Assembly (NCBI RefSeq): GCF_018130785.1
Contig: NZ_JAFCJT010000020.1
Span: forward strand, 1 to 64,000
Length of the DNA: 64,000 nucleotides
Direction: 5' to 3'
Source: Bradyrhizobium liaoningense
Lineage (GTDB): Bacteria > Pseudomonadota > Alphaproteobacteria > Rhizobiales > Xanthobacteraceae
Made by a program: the position numbers and the translations under genes. Of the stretch, positions 8,622 to 16,973 are shown in pieces. Numbering within the stretch: the stretch's first letter is position 1; each line of letters begins with the position of its first letter. Under the pieces are notes generated by a model. The model had not been told where the DNA came from and searched no databases. It saw only the letters and a program-made list of their open reading frames with translations.

Positions 8622-8873
8622 TCAACGCCGATTGTAGGACCAGCCCTTGTCGACATTGGTCGGGTAATGGGCCGCGAAGTACGGATTCTTGAGGCAGTTT
8701 CGCGCGGGATCGTAGATCCAGTCGGCGCATTCCCGGAAGTTCAGGAATCGGCAGTCGAAGCCAAAAGCGCACCACGGCGCGCCGTTCGGAAATCCGAACC
8801 GCACGGGGACTTGCGCCGACGCCACTGAAGGTAGAGCCAGGAGCAAAGCTACGGCGAGTGCGCGGGACAACAT
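8622..8873 (-). CDS. DUF3551-like small secreted protein
   Basis: An 83-residue protein with signal peptide (MLSRALAVALLLALPSVASA). The mature part has the cysteine and aromatic pattern of DUF3551 proteins, which are abundant in Bradyrhizobium and relatives: PWCAF, FDCRFLNFRECADW and ARNCLKNPYF. The cysteines probably form disulfides in the periplasm. The true start is the internal ATG at 8873; the longer open frame to 9416 lacks sensible composition. Function of the family is unknown. Confidence 0.75.
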   Translation of the reverse strand: MLSRALAVALLLALPSVASAQVPVRFGFPNGAPWCAFGFDCRFLNFRECADWIYDPARNCLKNPYFAAHYPTNVDKGWSYNRR

Positions 8874-9097
8874 GGTGTACTTCCTCCAACAATCTATCAA
8901 ACTGAGACCGAAGCCGGTCCGGCGACCGTTCTGCGCCGAAAAGGGACGATGTTCAATCTTCATCGTTGGATAGTCTAACATCCGGGCGCGGCGAGATCGA
9001 GAGCGCTGAATGCGATCGACCTGTGTCGATTGGCATCTGCCATTCATCGATTGATGAGGCAGACGCGCCCGTCCGTGAAGTGTCCGCGCGGCGGACG

Positions 9098-9271
9098 CTA
9101 GCCCTTCTTGGAGCCCTTGGATTTCAGCGACAGGCCGAGGCGCAAGGCCATGCGCTTGATCGCATCGGGCGAGCGCCCGAGAAGTTTTGCTGCCTCTTCC
9201 AGCGAAGTCGAAGACTTGGCCAATTCCATCAGCCGGCGGTCTTCCTTGAACGACCAGGGCCTGCGCGCCAT
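9098..9271 (-). CDS. Small Myb/SANT-like helix-turn-helix protein
   Basis: A 57-residue protein beginning MARRPWSFKEDRRLMELAKS and continuing TSLEEAAKLLGRSPDAIKRM, then a Lys-rich tail. The Trp plus three-helix arrangement is the SANT/Myb-like DNA-binding pattern. An alternative ATG 12 bases upstream sits directly against the GAGAGG ribosome site; the inner ATG has about 12 bases spacing and is preferred. Probably a small nucleic-acid-binding protein; target unknown. Confidence 0.65.
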   Translation of the reverse strand: MARRPWSFKEDRRLMELAKSSTSLEEAAKLLGRSPDAIKRMALRLGLSLKSKGSKKG

Positions 9272-9534
9272 AACCGAATTCATCCTCTCGTCGACACAAC
9301 GACAAAGCCGCCAAGCGGACCCATGTTCGCTCGACGGCTTTGCTTGGGTGGGGCCGGGCCTGGGGGAGCCCGGTGCGAAGATGGATATGCGATCCGCTGG
9401 CATTCGCAACAAACACCGCGGATTAAGCTAACTGCTCAACCTTACCGGGATGAAATCGGTGCGCAGCGCTCCGTATAACCACGGAGTTTCGCTAACCAAG
9501 ATCGATCTGCGCGCTTTGATGGTGGCATCGAGGC

Positions 9535-9650
9535 TGTCCTGCCACCCACGTCCGGTTGTCGCAGAGCCGGTGCGCGGACTTCGCAAGCTCGCGCTCGAAA
9601 TCCTCAGGAGGGTGCCAGCCGATATCCGAAGACCACGACTCCGCGTCTCG
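9535..9650 (-). pseudogene. rmlB-like C-terminal fragment (degraded dTDP-glucose 4,6-dehydratase)
   Basis: On the minus strand one frame encodes RDAESWSSDIGWHPPEDFER followed by ELAKSAHRLCDNRTW. This resembles the C-terminal end of RmlB-type dehydratases (Asp-Ala, then GW.P, FE..L.KT and a DN..W ending). About 38 residues remain of a protein of roughly 350. It begins about 15 bases after the rmlA-like fragment in transcription order, with no intact start codon or catalytic region. A relic joined to rmlA by a large internal deletion is the simplest reading. The match is by eye and moderate. Confidence 0.55.
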
Positions 9651-9664
9651 GGCTGCGGCAAGGC

Positions 9665-9931
9665 TCGGCATCTCCGCCAATCCGCGGACTGTTCTGATGA
9701 GTACAGGAGAAGCGCGGGCCGATCCCGAAGCCGTCGCCGAGCAGCGGCCGAAACAGCGACTGGTCCTGCGGCGTGGTGGTGATGAGGATATTCCTGCTAA
9801 CGGCGAACGTCAGGATGGATCGCAGGCACTGGATCATCGGCTTGCCGAAGACGGGCAGGGGCTGCTTGGACACCACGTCGGTGATGGAGGAGAGCAGGGA
9901 ACCCGTTCGCTGCCAGGATGATGTCCTTCAA
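9665..9931 (-). pseudogene. rmlA-like N-terminal fragment (degraded glucose-1-phosphate thymidylyltransferase)
   Basis: Minus-strand reading gives LKDIILAANG from a TTG at 9931, aligning with the nucleotidyltransferase start (KGIILAGGSGTR). A frameshift follows, then DVVSKQPLPVFGKPMIQCLR, NILITTTPQDQSLFRPLLGD and, after another shift, QNSPR..GLAEM. This is the RmlA sequence order over about its first 85 residues, with the GGSGTR loop destroyed and at least two frameshifts. The rest of the gene is gone and an rmlB-like tail follows. It indicates that the lineage once had a dTDP-rhamnose pathway gene set here, next to the present EPS locus. Confidence 0.7.
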
Positions 9932-10252
9932 TGTTCTTGAGCTTAGGCCGGCACTCTCCTCTTGAGAGTGGATGGCGCGGGCGTTGCTGGCGTCAACACT
10001 TGTGCGCGATTGGGAACTATTTGCTTCGGGATCACGACATAGATTCGAACGATCAACTTGAATTGAATCGGCGCGGTTGGTCGTAACGGCTTCGAACGAG
10101 AATGAATCCGATCGCGATGCATGCGGCAGCAATCCCGACGAGCAGCATTGCACTCTTCTCGGTTGAGTCGTCACGAGATCGTCGAATTCGTTCGGCTATG
10201 GTGCGCGCGCACGAACACGAACAAATCAAAATCAACAATCAAGAAGACCGAG

Positions 10253-10408
10253 ATGCTTCAAAAAGCGCGAGCGGCACTTCCTCTCACGAAGCTCAGAGAG
10301 CGGGCGTTTGAAGGCGCCTTTTTCAGCGTTGCGCTGATCGCGATGGCGGGATGGGTATATTTCATCACGCTGTTGCTGGTGCGATTGTTCCTCTGGTTCT
10401 TCGGTTGA
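10253..10408 (+). CDS. Small membrane protein, hypothetical
   Basis: A 51-residue product from ATG 10253: an amphipathic basic start (MLQKARAALPLTKLRERAFE) then one or two hydrophobic segments (ALIAMAGWVYFITLLLVRLF). The composition is that of a genuine small inner-membrane protein. Codon use upstream in the same frame is poor, so the short form is preferred. No known family recognised. Confidence 0.45.
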   Translation: MLQKARAALPLTKLRERAFEGAFFSVALIAMAGWVYFITLLLVRLFLWFFG

Positions 10409-10543
10409 CGCACGAGTCGGATCACCTCGCATGCAGGGTGCTGCCCAAAAAATCCCTGGCATGACGAGAAAATCAGCGGCGGTGATCATGATGTCGACAC
10501 AACTCGAAGATGAGACTGCCTGTGTCACTGGAACGAATTGCGA

Positions 10544-10714
10544 ATGATGCTGCTTGCGATCCTGGTCTCGCTCCTCGTTGGCTTTGGCGCAGGCTACGCG
10601 ACGTGCGCGGTACGGCCTCGCGAGCTCGCGGAGCGTCATCCGTTCCATCGTCCCTACAGCCCCACCGCGTTACGGCAGAATAGTTCATTGGCGAGGGCGG
10701 GGCGTGCATTCTGA
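10544..10714 (+). CDS. Small membrane-anchored protein, hypothetical
   Basis: A 56-residue product with tandem ATG start codons (10544, 10547): MMLLAILVSLLVGFGAGYAT forms one hydrophobic helix, then a short polar tail rich in Arg and Pro (ERHPFHRPYSPT). It is followed 87 bases later by the next small gene. No strong ribosome site is seen. Function unknown; existence supported only by the coherent signal-anchor. Confidence 0.4.
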   Translation: MMLLAILVSLLVGFGAGYATCAVRPRELAERHPFHRPYSPTALRQNSSLARAGRAF

Positions 10715-10801
10715 GGATTTACAACCGGCGTGCCGTTCTCGTATTGCGGCTCGCATGGCGGCGGAGGGAGGTGGATCATGACGGGATTTCGGGGAGACGC
10801 C

Positions 10802-11080
10802 ATGACGAGCCCGACGAACAACGCGCCACGCCGGTATTTCGTCGACGGCGGAGGTCGCCGCGTCCTGATCGGCCTGACGCCGGAGGAGACGTTCGAGTTC
10901 GAGCGGCTCGACAGCGAGCAGGTGCCCGGCGAGGTACAGGCTGCACCCGACGGCCGCAATGTGTGGCCGGATGCCGGGGAGCGGCGCAGGCTTGAGCTCT
11001 ATGAGAAGCACGAGGGGGCCTGGCGGGCCTGGATGGCGCAAAGCCGCACCGAGCGGCGGGAGGGATTCAACCTTTGTTAA
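10802..11080 (+). CDS. Conserved hypothetical protein (small, soluble)
   Basis: A 92-residue soluble protein starting MTSPTNNAPRRYFVDGGGRR and followed by VLIGLTPEETFEFERLD. The C-terminal half is a charged helix (ERRRLELYEKHEGAWRAWMA). GGGGAG lies 5 bases before the ATG at 10802. An in-frame ATG at 10778 also has GGAGG in front, so the start is ambiguous by eight residues. I recognise the general pattern from rhizobial hypothetical proteins but no function. Confidence 0.65.
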   Translation: MTSPTNNAPRRYFVDGGGRRVLIGLTPEETFEFERLDSEQVPGEVQAAPDGRNVWPDAGERRRLELYEKHEGAWRAWMAQSRTERREGFNLC

Positions 11081-11131
11081 CCATCCCGGGCCCATTTTCT
11101 GGTCTGGCGCCTCGAACCGGAAAATGCACCC

Positions 11132-11554
11132 ATGTTTCAGCTCTTCCTGCGGGCCCGCACCCATAACTTCCTGAAAGATCGTTTCGGGGGAGAACAGACC
11201 TTTCGCGCGCGCTCGCCGGAGCGCGATGCCGAAACCGATCGCACGCGCATTGAAGCCATCATGATTGCGATCGACGACGCGCTGCATGCAGCGGAGCGCG
11301 AACAGTCGGGTCTCAACCGCCGGGTGGAGGATGTGCTGGCGCGCGCTGCGGTGACGATCGGCAACGGCGACGACGAATATCTCGAGCGCGAGGCGCTCGA
11401 CAATCACCACCAGGATCTGTTCGACAAGGAGATCCTGAACGGCCAGCGGCGGCTCAAGGAGCTCGGCGCCTCGATCGCCCATTTCAAGTTCCTGAAGGCA
11501 GCGATGCTGAGCCGCTTTCCGGAATACCGGCCTGCGGCAAGTCCCACCAACTGA
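11132..11554 (+). CDS. Conserved hypothetical helical protein
   Basis: A 140-residue, mainly helical and charged protein (DAETDRTRIEAIMIAIDDAL, then AAEREQSGLNRRVEDVL) with no signal peptide or membrane helix. The pattern suggests an alpha-helical hairpin or coiled coil. It follows the previous small gene by 51 bases and ends 28 bases before the convergent phosphatase gene. No family assigned. Confidence 0.65.
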   Translation: MFQLFLRARTHNFLKDRFGGEQTFRARSPERDAETDRTRIEAIMIAIDDALHAAEREQSGLNRRVEDVLARAAVTIGNGDDEYLEREALDNHHQDLFDKEILNGQRRLKELGASIAHFKFLKAAMLSRFPEYRPAASPTN

Positions 11555-11582
11555 CGCTTGGTACGGCGCGCGAGCGAGGCAG

Positions 11583-12317
11583 CTAGATCGCGAGCATGCT
11601 GTTGCCCTGAATGGACAGCAGCGTCAGGTTTCCGGTGGCATAGGCCCCGGTATCGATGTTGGCCCGGTTCTCGAGCAGCTCGGCCTGCTTCACCGGCGTA
11701 TGCCCGTGCACGACGTATTTGCCGAAGCGCCTGTTGCTCTGGAGGAACTCGTCCCTGATCCACAACAGGTCCTGCTCGCGCTGCTCGGAGAGCGGAATTC
11801 CGGGACGCACCCCTGCATGGACGAAGAAGAAATCGCCGCATGTGAAGGTCGGCCGCAACTGGCGCAGGAACGCGATGTGCTCCGGCGGCATCACGGATGT
11901 GAGCTCGCGCACCAGATCGGGCAACTCGTCCTTGCCAAGGCCGGGCGCGGCCGACACGCCGTACGACATCAGGGTCTGGAGCCCGCCGAACTGAAACCAT
12001 TCGGCGGCGCGAGAGGGATCTTCCAGCACCGAGGTGAAGTAGGCCTCGTGATTGCCCTTGAGAAAGACGGTGTTGCGGCGGCGGCTGCGGTTGATCAGGA
12101 GGTCGAGGGTATGGCGCGAGTCCGGTCCGCGATCGATGTAGTCGCCGAGGAAGACCTCGATCGCGCGATACGGCCGGCTGTTCGCCATGTCCGCATCGAT
12201 CACGGCGAACATCTGCTCGAGCAGATGTGCGCAGCCATGGATGTCGCTGATCGCATAGATGCGCACGCCGTTCGGTAGCTTCGGCCGGGGCGAATTTCGG
12301 GGCGCAATCGTGGACAT
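11583..12317 (-). CDS. Metallophosphoesterase, serine/threonine phosphatase-like
   Basis: A 244-residue calcineurin-like phosphoesterase. All metal motifs are in order: AISDIHG, FLGDYIDRGPDS, LKGNHE, the His in FFFVHAG and VVHGHTP. The size fits the single-domain bacterial PPP-type phosphatases that remove phosphate from proteins or dinucleoside tetraphosphates. ATG 12317 has GAAAGAG eight bases upstream; a longer TTG start at 12335 is less likely. Cytosolic. It stands alone at the border of the EPS locus, and its substrate is unknown. Confidence 0.92.
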   Translation of the reverse strand: MSTIAPRNSPRPKLPNGVRIYAISDIHGCAHLLEQMFAVIDADMANSRPYRAIEVFLGDYIDRGPDSRHTLDLLINRSRRRNTVFLKGNHEAYFTSVLEDPSRAAEWFQFGGLQTLMSYGVSAAPGLGKDELPDLVRELTSVMPPEHIAFLRQLRPTFTCGDFFFVHAGVRPGIPLSEQREQDLLWIRDEFLQSNRRFGKYVVHGHTPVKQAELLENRANIDTGAYATGNLTLLSIQGNSMLAI

Positions 12318-12476
12318 GGGGTGCAACTCTTTCAAAGAGCTTCGCCCGAGATGTCAATATGCTATCGGCGAATTTGGGTGCCCGGACAGCTCTTTTTTCT
12401 ACCCCTGCGGGCAAGCGTGCGCCTAGCCGATCATTCACCAGCTCTGCGAATCACCCGTCCCCAAGCTTGCGCGAGG

Positions 12477-12755
12477 CTAGCCGAAGCTGCGGCTGTCGAA
12501 CGATGGTGCGGCCTTGCCGCGATAGGCTGCCGTTCGCGCACGGACCAGAACGGCGCCGCAGAAGTAGCCAAGCTGGAGCACCGATGCAAAGACGAGGATC
12601 GTCACGACGATGTGAGCTGAATCATGTCCCTGCCAGGCGGAGCCCGCACCAAGGATCGTCGCACCGAGAACGATGGCAGGTGGCAAGATGAAGATTCGGA
12701 ATCGGCCTCCCAGCAATGATCCGATCAGCAGACTGAAAATGGCAACCGTACTCAC
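12477..12755 (-). CDS. Small multi-pass membrane protein, hypothetical
   Basis: A 92-residue protein with three hydrophobic segments (about 3-18, 22-40 and 50-70) and a polar Arg/Ser-rich tail. The GTG at 12755 has GGGGAG seven bases upstream and is preferred to the GTG at 12779. It borders the long upstream region of the EPS initiating transferase and points away from it. No family recognised. Confidence 0.55.
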   Translation of the reverse strand: MSTVAIFSLLIGSLLGGRFRIFILPPAIVLGATILGAGSAWQGHDSAHIVVTILVFASVLQLGYFCGAVLVRARTAAYRGKAAPSFDSRSFG

Positions 12756-12906
12756 GACGCAACTCCCCGAATTGGTCACGAGTGTTAATGGCCGCGGCCT
12801 AATAACGGCTTAAGCGGCATGGTTGAACAGCCGTTCAAATGCGCGCGACAATGCTGTGCGAAAATGACGCGATTTGGTACGAAACGCGGCGTGATGCCCG
12901 CTTAAT

Positions 12907-12922
12907 TGTCACGTGTGTGACA
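12907..12922. promoter_or_regulatory. Palindrome TGTCAC-N4-GTGACA
   Basis: Perfect six-base arms TGTCAC and GTGACA around GTGT. The form resembles CRP/FNR-family half sites (TGTGA/TCACA type) with altered spacing. It lies about 180 bases upstream of the EPS initiating transferase. Candidate operator; binding protein unknown. Confidence 0.45.
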
Positions 12923-12961
12923 GCAGTTTGAGCATTCTCTTGCTGTGACGCTGCATTGCAT

Positions 12962-12982
12962 AAAAAATCGATTTGATTTTTT
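12962..12982. promoter_or_regulatory. AT-rich perfect inverted repeat
   Basis: Arms AAAAAATC (12962-12969) and GATTTTTT (12975-12982) around a five-base spacer, 120 bases upstream of the EPS initiating transferase. It could be an operator, a bent-DNA site or, read on either strand, a weak terminator-like hairpin. Confidence 0.4.
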
Positions 12983-13057
12983 CGGTGCACTGCCGCAATG
13001 TCGCTTTGTTTAGTTAAGATATACTTCGGCGCACATCGAAAAATTTAGATCGATTGC

Positions 13058-13075
13058 TCGCAATTCTGATTGCGA
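13058..13075. promoter_or_regulatory. Palindrome TCGCAAT-N4-ATTGCGA in the leader of the EPS transferase gene
   Basis: Seven-base perfect arms around TCTG, ending 27 bases before the ATG at 13103. The close position suggests an operator over the transcription start or a hairpin in the 5' untranslated region controlling expression of the first EPS gene. The core CAATTCTGATTGC recurs at 29981-29993. Confidence 0.45.
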
Positions 13076-13102
13076 ATGGCGTGACGAGGCAGCGAGGTTC
13101 GG

Positions 13103-14527
13103 ATGGCTGTAGCAACTTACGGTTCGGAAAACTATTATTCGGTTATATCGAACCGACGCGGTGCCCTCCAAAGACCCCTGCAAGTGGCTTTGATCGCCGG
13201 AGACTTCGTCGCCGTGCTGCTCAGCTATTTCGCGGCAAGCGGTCTGTATCGCGTGCTCGTGATCGAGCAGGACTCATCGGTCGGAGCAGGTCTGGTCGTC
13301 GGCGCGGTGTTCGTGACGATCGCCTATTTCCAGGGCGTCTACGATCACCATCGTCTGCTGCACACGGTCTGGCAGCTGCGCAAGGCCGTGGCGGTCTGGC
13401 TGATCTCGCTGACCATTCTCGCCGTCGAGGCGTTCCTGCTCAAATCGTCCGCGGACCTGTCGCGCGGAACCACGCTGCTGTTCGCCGCGACCGGCGGTGT
13501 TGCCCTGGGCGGGCTGCGCGTGTTGTGGCGTCTGGCGCTGACCTCGGGCTACGCCAAGGGCCGTCTGGTGGACCGCAAGGTCGTGCTGCTCAGCCTCAAG
13601 CCTCTCGATTTCACCTCGACCCGCTTCAAGGATCTGCGCAAGCACGGCTTCAACGTCGTGCGGCATTTCGTGCTCGATCCGTCTGAAGAGGGCGCGGGCT
13701 GGGATCGCGAGATTCGCGACATCACCCGTCAGGCACGCACGGCGGATGTAGAAGAATATCTCCTGGTCATCGACTGGGATGAGATGCCGCTTCTCCAGAA
13801 GCTGAGCCAGCACCTGCGCGTTGTTCCCCAGCCGATCCGCCTTCTGCCGGATTTCCCGATCGCCGATCTGGTTTCGCGTCCGTTCCAGCCCGTCAGCGGC
13901 ACGGTCGCGATCGAGATCCAGCGTGCGCCGCTCAGCGTGTTCGAGCAGGCGCAGAAGCGCTGCCTCGACATCGGCCTTGCCTCATTCGCGCTTCTGTTGC
14001 TGGCGCCGCTGCTGATCACGGCCGCGATCATGATCAAGCTCGATTCCAAGGGCAAAGTGATCTTCAAGCAATCCCGGCGCGGCTTCAACGGCAAGCAATT
14101 CGATATCTGGAAGTTCCGCTCAATGACGGTGGCGGAGAACGGTCATGTCGTCACGCAGGCGACGAAGAGCGACGCGCGCGTGACCCGTGTCGGCCGCGTG
14201 CTGCGGCGGACCAGCATCGACGAACTGCCGCAGCTCTGGAACGTTCTGCGCGGCGAGATGTCGCTGGTCGGGCCGCGCCCGCATGCGCTCGCGCACGACA
14301 ATTACTACGACCCGATCATCAGCAACTACGTGTACCGGCATCACATGAAGCCGGGCCTGACCGGTTGGGCCCAGGTCAACGGCTTCCGCGGCGAGACGCC
14401 GACTATCGATCTGATGGAAAAGCGGGTCGAGTACGACATCTGGTACGTCAGCAATTGGAGCATCTGGCTCGATATCAGGATCATCCTGAAGACCGCGCTG
14501 GCGTTGATCCATCAGGAAGCCTACTGA
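13103..14527 (+). CDS. Undecaprenyl-phosphate hexose-1-phosphate transferase (initiating EPS enzyme)
   Basis: Transfers glucose-1-phosphate or galactose-1-phosphate from its UDP-sugar to undecaprenyl phosphate, the first step of the Wzx/Wzy pathway. The 474 residues have four N-terminal membrane helices (about 30-140), a central nucleotide-fold domain and the bacterial sugar-transferase domain from about 285: KRCLDIGLASFALLLLAPLL, FKQSRRGFNGKQFDIWKFRSM-type core, then DELPQLWNVLRGEMSLVGPRP and KPGLTGWAQVNG. This is the WcaJ/GumD/ExoY group; donor sugar cannot be fixed from sequence alone. It heads a + strand set with the next glycosidase and acyltransferase genes and sits behind an unusually palindrome-rich region. 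Confidence 0.93.
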   Translation: MAVATYGSENYYSVISNRRGALQRPLQVALIAGDFVAVLLSYFAASGLYRVLVIEQDSSVGAGLVVGAVFVTIAYFQGVYDHHRLLHTVWQLRKAVAVWLISLTILAVEAFLLKSSADLSRGTTLLFAATGGVALGGLRVLWRLALTSGYAKGRLVDRKVVLLSLKPLDFTSTRFKDLRKHGFNVVRHFVLDPSEEGAGWDREIRDITRQARTADVEEYLLVIDWDEMPLLQKLSQHLRVVPQPIRLLPDFPIADLVSRPFQPVSGTVAIEIQRAPLSVFEQAQKRCLDIGLASFALLLLAPLLITAAIMIKLDSKGKVIFKQSRRGFNGKQFDIWKFRSMTVAENGHVVTQATKSDARVTRVGRVLRRTSIDELPQLWNVLRGEMSLVGPRPHALAHDNYYDPIISNYVYRHHMKPGLTGWAQVNGFRGETPTIDLMEKRVEYDIWYVSNWSIWLDIRIILKTALALIHQEAY

Positions 14528-14668
14528 GGCAGGCCGACGTCGGGCGCGCGCTGTCGCGCCGGACCCGCGCGCAGTCCGTGCAGAGGGGGAACGGCCTGCA
14601 TTTTGCAGCACACGATTCGTTGCTGCCCATCTGGCCATTTGGGCCACCCAAACGCTGAGCTTTGCAGA

Positions 14669-15778
14669 TTGAACCATCCCCTCGCCAAGTTCGCCGTCTT
14701 CAAGTTCGCCGTCTTGCCGTTGCTGCTCGCCTTGGCGATCGTTGTGTCCTGTTCCGATGCGATGGCGTTGGAGTGGGGCGTCGGCGGGCCGCCGCAAAAG
14801 CGCAGGGACCTCGAGCCGATCTTCCAGCTGATGAAGTCGCGAGGCCTGACGCAATACAGGACTGGTCTCAACCTCACCCAGGATGCCGAGCCGGTCGAAG
14901 CACCGATGTTTCGGCAAACCATTGCGCTCGCCAGAAAATATTCGATCACGCTTCATCCCCTGATCAACTTCCCCTTCCGCTACGGTGACCGCACCGATAA
15001 GGGGCGGTACCCCAAGGGAGACCGGGACGCGCTCTACAGGCAGGGCTACGACCGCACCTACGCGTTCGTCCGGCAGTTCAAGGACGATGTGTTCGACTGG
15101 GAGCTTGAGAACGAGATCAACCTGCTCGCGCTCGATTCCGACGGGAAAAAGCTGTTCGGGCGCGGGATGACCGCGGCAGACTTCGAAATGCCAGTGATGG
15201 AAGACTGGGCGCAGGTGTTGCACGGCGCGTCCGATGCCATCGACCAGATCAACCGGGAGACCGGAAGCCATCTGCGCAAGGTGCTGAACACAACGTCGAC
15301 AATGCTGGGCTTCCTCGACTTCATGGAGTCCCGGGGCGTGAAATACGACGTGATCTCCTACCACTACTACGAGGTGGCGGGGCAGAATCCGCATCGGCAC
15401 TGGAATGGACGCAATCCGCCCTTCGATCTCTTCAAGAAGCTGGCGACCTATCACCGCCCGGTGACGTTCAATGAAGTCAATTGCGCCGAGATCTACAAGC
15501 CGGCCTATGGAAATCGGCCTGGTGACGCGCTGACGGAGCAATGCCTGCGGTCACTGCGGGACACCTTCCAATATCTGAAGAACCAGAAGGACGTCGAGAT
15601 CGAGAGCGTGATGGTCTACGAGCTGTTCGACGAGCCGCAGAAGAAGCCGCCGGAGAACAGGTTCGGGCTGATGTACGAGATCGACAGGCCCAAGGTTGCG
15701 CTCTTCCTTCTTTCGGAATTTGCCGGCGGCCGTCTGTCGGCTGAAGAATCGAACGAGTTGAGAACCAGGGGACTGTAG
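14669..15778 (+). CDS. Secreted glycosidase-like protein, clan GH-A fold
   Basis: A 369-residue protein with a signal peptide ending near SDAMA. Family position: TIM-barrel glycosidase of clan GH-A, of the GH39/GH5-like kind. Acid/base candidate E149 in ELENEIN and nucleophile E269 in TFNEVNC are at the right spacing, with HYYEV before the second. The first two-thirds hold the barrel strands (LTQYRTGLNL, ITLHPLINFP). Start: TTG 14669 gives a clean signal peptide; the upstream TTG at 14603 does not. It probably trims or edits nascent EPS in the periplasm. It lies between the initiating transferase and an acyltransferase, 33 bases before the latter. Confidence 0.75.
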   Translation: MNHPLAKFAVFKFAVLPLLLALAIVVSCSDAMALEWGVGGPPQKRRDLEPIFQLMKSRGLTQYRTGLNLTQDAEPVEAPMFRQTIALARKYSITLHPLINFPFRYGDRTDKGRYPKGDRDALYRQGYDRTYAFVRQFKDDVFDWELENEINLLALDSDGKKLFGRGMTAADFEMPVMEDWAQVLHGASDAIDQINRETGSHLRKVLNTTSTMLGFLDFMESRGVKYDVISYHYYEVAGQNPHRHWNGRNPPFDLFKKLATYHRPVTFNEVNCAEIYKPAYGNRPGDALTEQCLRSLRDTFQYLKNQKDVEIESVMVYELFDEPQKKPPENRFGLMYEIDRPKVALFLLSEFAGGRLSAEESNELRTRGL

Positions 15779-15811
15779 CTTTCGGTCTCCGTGCAAAGAG
15801 AAGTAGCAGTG

Positions 15812-16972
15812 ATGTCTCTACCTGGATCCGACCGCCCCAGCGCCGAGAAGTCGGGCAGCATTTTGGGCTTCAACGGGCTGCGCGGTCTTTCGGTCGTCCT
15901 GGTCTATCTCAATCACAAGTGCGGACTGCAGTTCTACTCGGGCAGCGTCGGCGTCTGGATATTCTTCATCCTGAGCGGCTTCCTGATCATCGGCGAGCTC
16001 AACAGGCAGCGAGGCAAGGCCGAGACGGCCGCGTCCCGGCCCGCGGCGGAAATCGTCACCTTCTGGGTCAAGCGGGCGACGCGCATCTTTCCCGCATATT
16101 ATGCGCTGCTCGCCATCCTGTTCCTGGCCCGGTCCTATTTTCAGCACGCGGGGCCCGACCTCGGCTTCCGCTATCACGTCGTGTACCTGTCCAACTACTG
16201 GATCGGCAGTGTCATCGGCGGCACCGCGGGTCCGTTCGGCGTGCTCTGGACGCTCTCGGTCGAGCAGCAGTTTTACGTGCTCGCACCCTTCCTTTTCATT
16301 CTGCTGCCGCTGGAGCGTCACTTCGCCATCTGCATGAGCGTCGTCGTTCTCGGCGTGATCAGCCATTTCCTGATGTATTCCTCGGGCTTCAATCACACGG
16401 CCATCCATACCCTGTCGCCGTGGAATTTCAGCCTCATCGCGTTCGGAGGCGCGCTGACGATCTTGCATCTCCAGAGACGGGAATGGGCTCCGAATGGCAA
16501 CGGCACGTTCGTCTGCCTTCTCGTCATCGGGTTCATGCTGTGCTCGAACGGCGTGATTTATGACGCGCCTTCATCTCTCGCCCCCGCGATCGACATTGCG
16601 ATCGGGCTTTGCCTGGTCGCGCTAATCTGGTGGGTTCGCGCCAACCAGGACAGTGTCTTTGTTCAGGCCCTGGAGTGGAAGCCGCTCGAGCATCTCGGGA
16701 AGATCAGCTACGGCTTCTATCTCGTTCATAACTTCATCCCGAACCCGCTCGGCAAGGCGCTTACGCTCTATGGCGGGATGTCGGTGCCCGATAGCGTGAA
16801 GATCACAGCGGGCGCAGCCATCGGCTTCGTGATCTCCTACGCTGTCGCGCATGTGTCCTGGAAGTACTTCGAATCGCCGATCCTGCGCAGCCGCCGCGGC
16901 CTGACCAGGTTCTTCCTGCAATACCTGCCCGAAAGTCCCCCGCAGGGCGTGCCGCGGACCGAGCTGAAATAG
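15812..16972 (+). CDS. Acyltransferase 3 family membrane protein
   Basis: A 386-residue, ten-helix inner-membrane O-acyltransferase of the OafA/WecH type, which attaches acetyl or other acyl groups to surface sugars. Family signs are the N-terminal GFNGLRGLSVVLVYLNH with its conserved Arg and His, FFILSGFLI, and GKISYGFYLVHNF near the end. The ATG at 15812 is preferred to the GTG at 15791. Gene order after the transferase and glycosidase suggests it decorates the EPS of this locus. It ends 1 base before a convergent gene. Confidence 0.85.
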   Translation: MSLPGSDRPSAEKSGSILGFNGLRGLSVVLVYLNHKCGLQFYSGSVGVWIFFILSGFLIIGELNRQRGKAETAASRPAAEIVTFWVKRATRIFPAYYALLAILFLARSYFQHAGPDLGFRYHVVYLSNYWIGSVIGGTAGPFGVLWTLSVEQQFYVLAPFLFILLPLERHFAICMSVVVLGVISHFLMYSSGFNHTAIHTLSPWNFSLIAFGGALTILHLQRREWAPNGNGTFVCLLVIGFMLCSNGVIYDAPSSLAPAIDIAIGLCLVALIWWVRANQDSVFVQALEWKPLEHLGKISYGFYLVHNFIPNPLGKALTLYGGMSVPDSVKITAGAAIGFVISYAVAHVSWKYFESPILRSRRGLTRFFLQYLPESPPQGVPRTELK

Positions 16973-16973
16973 C

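Noticed and set aside
8494..8892. N-terminal extension of the small membrane protein gene
   Set aside because: Low-complexity composition and overlap with the DUF3551-like gene in another frame.
10053..10238. Minus-strand 61-residue frame with a hydrophobic segment
   Set aside because: A possible small membrane protein (VGIAAACIAIGFILV) but with no ribosome site and with poor upstream composition; left open rather than called.
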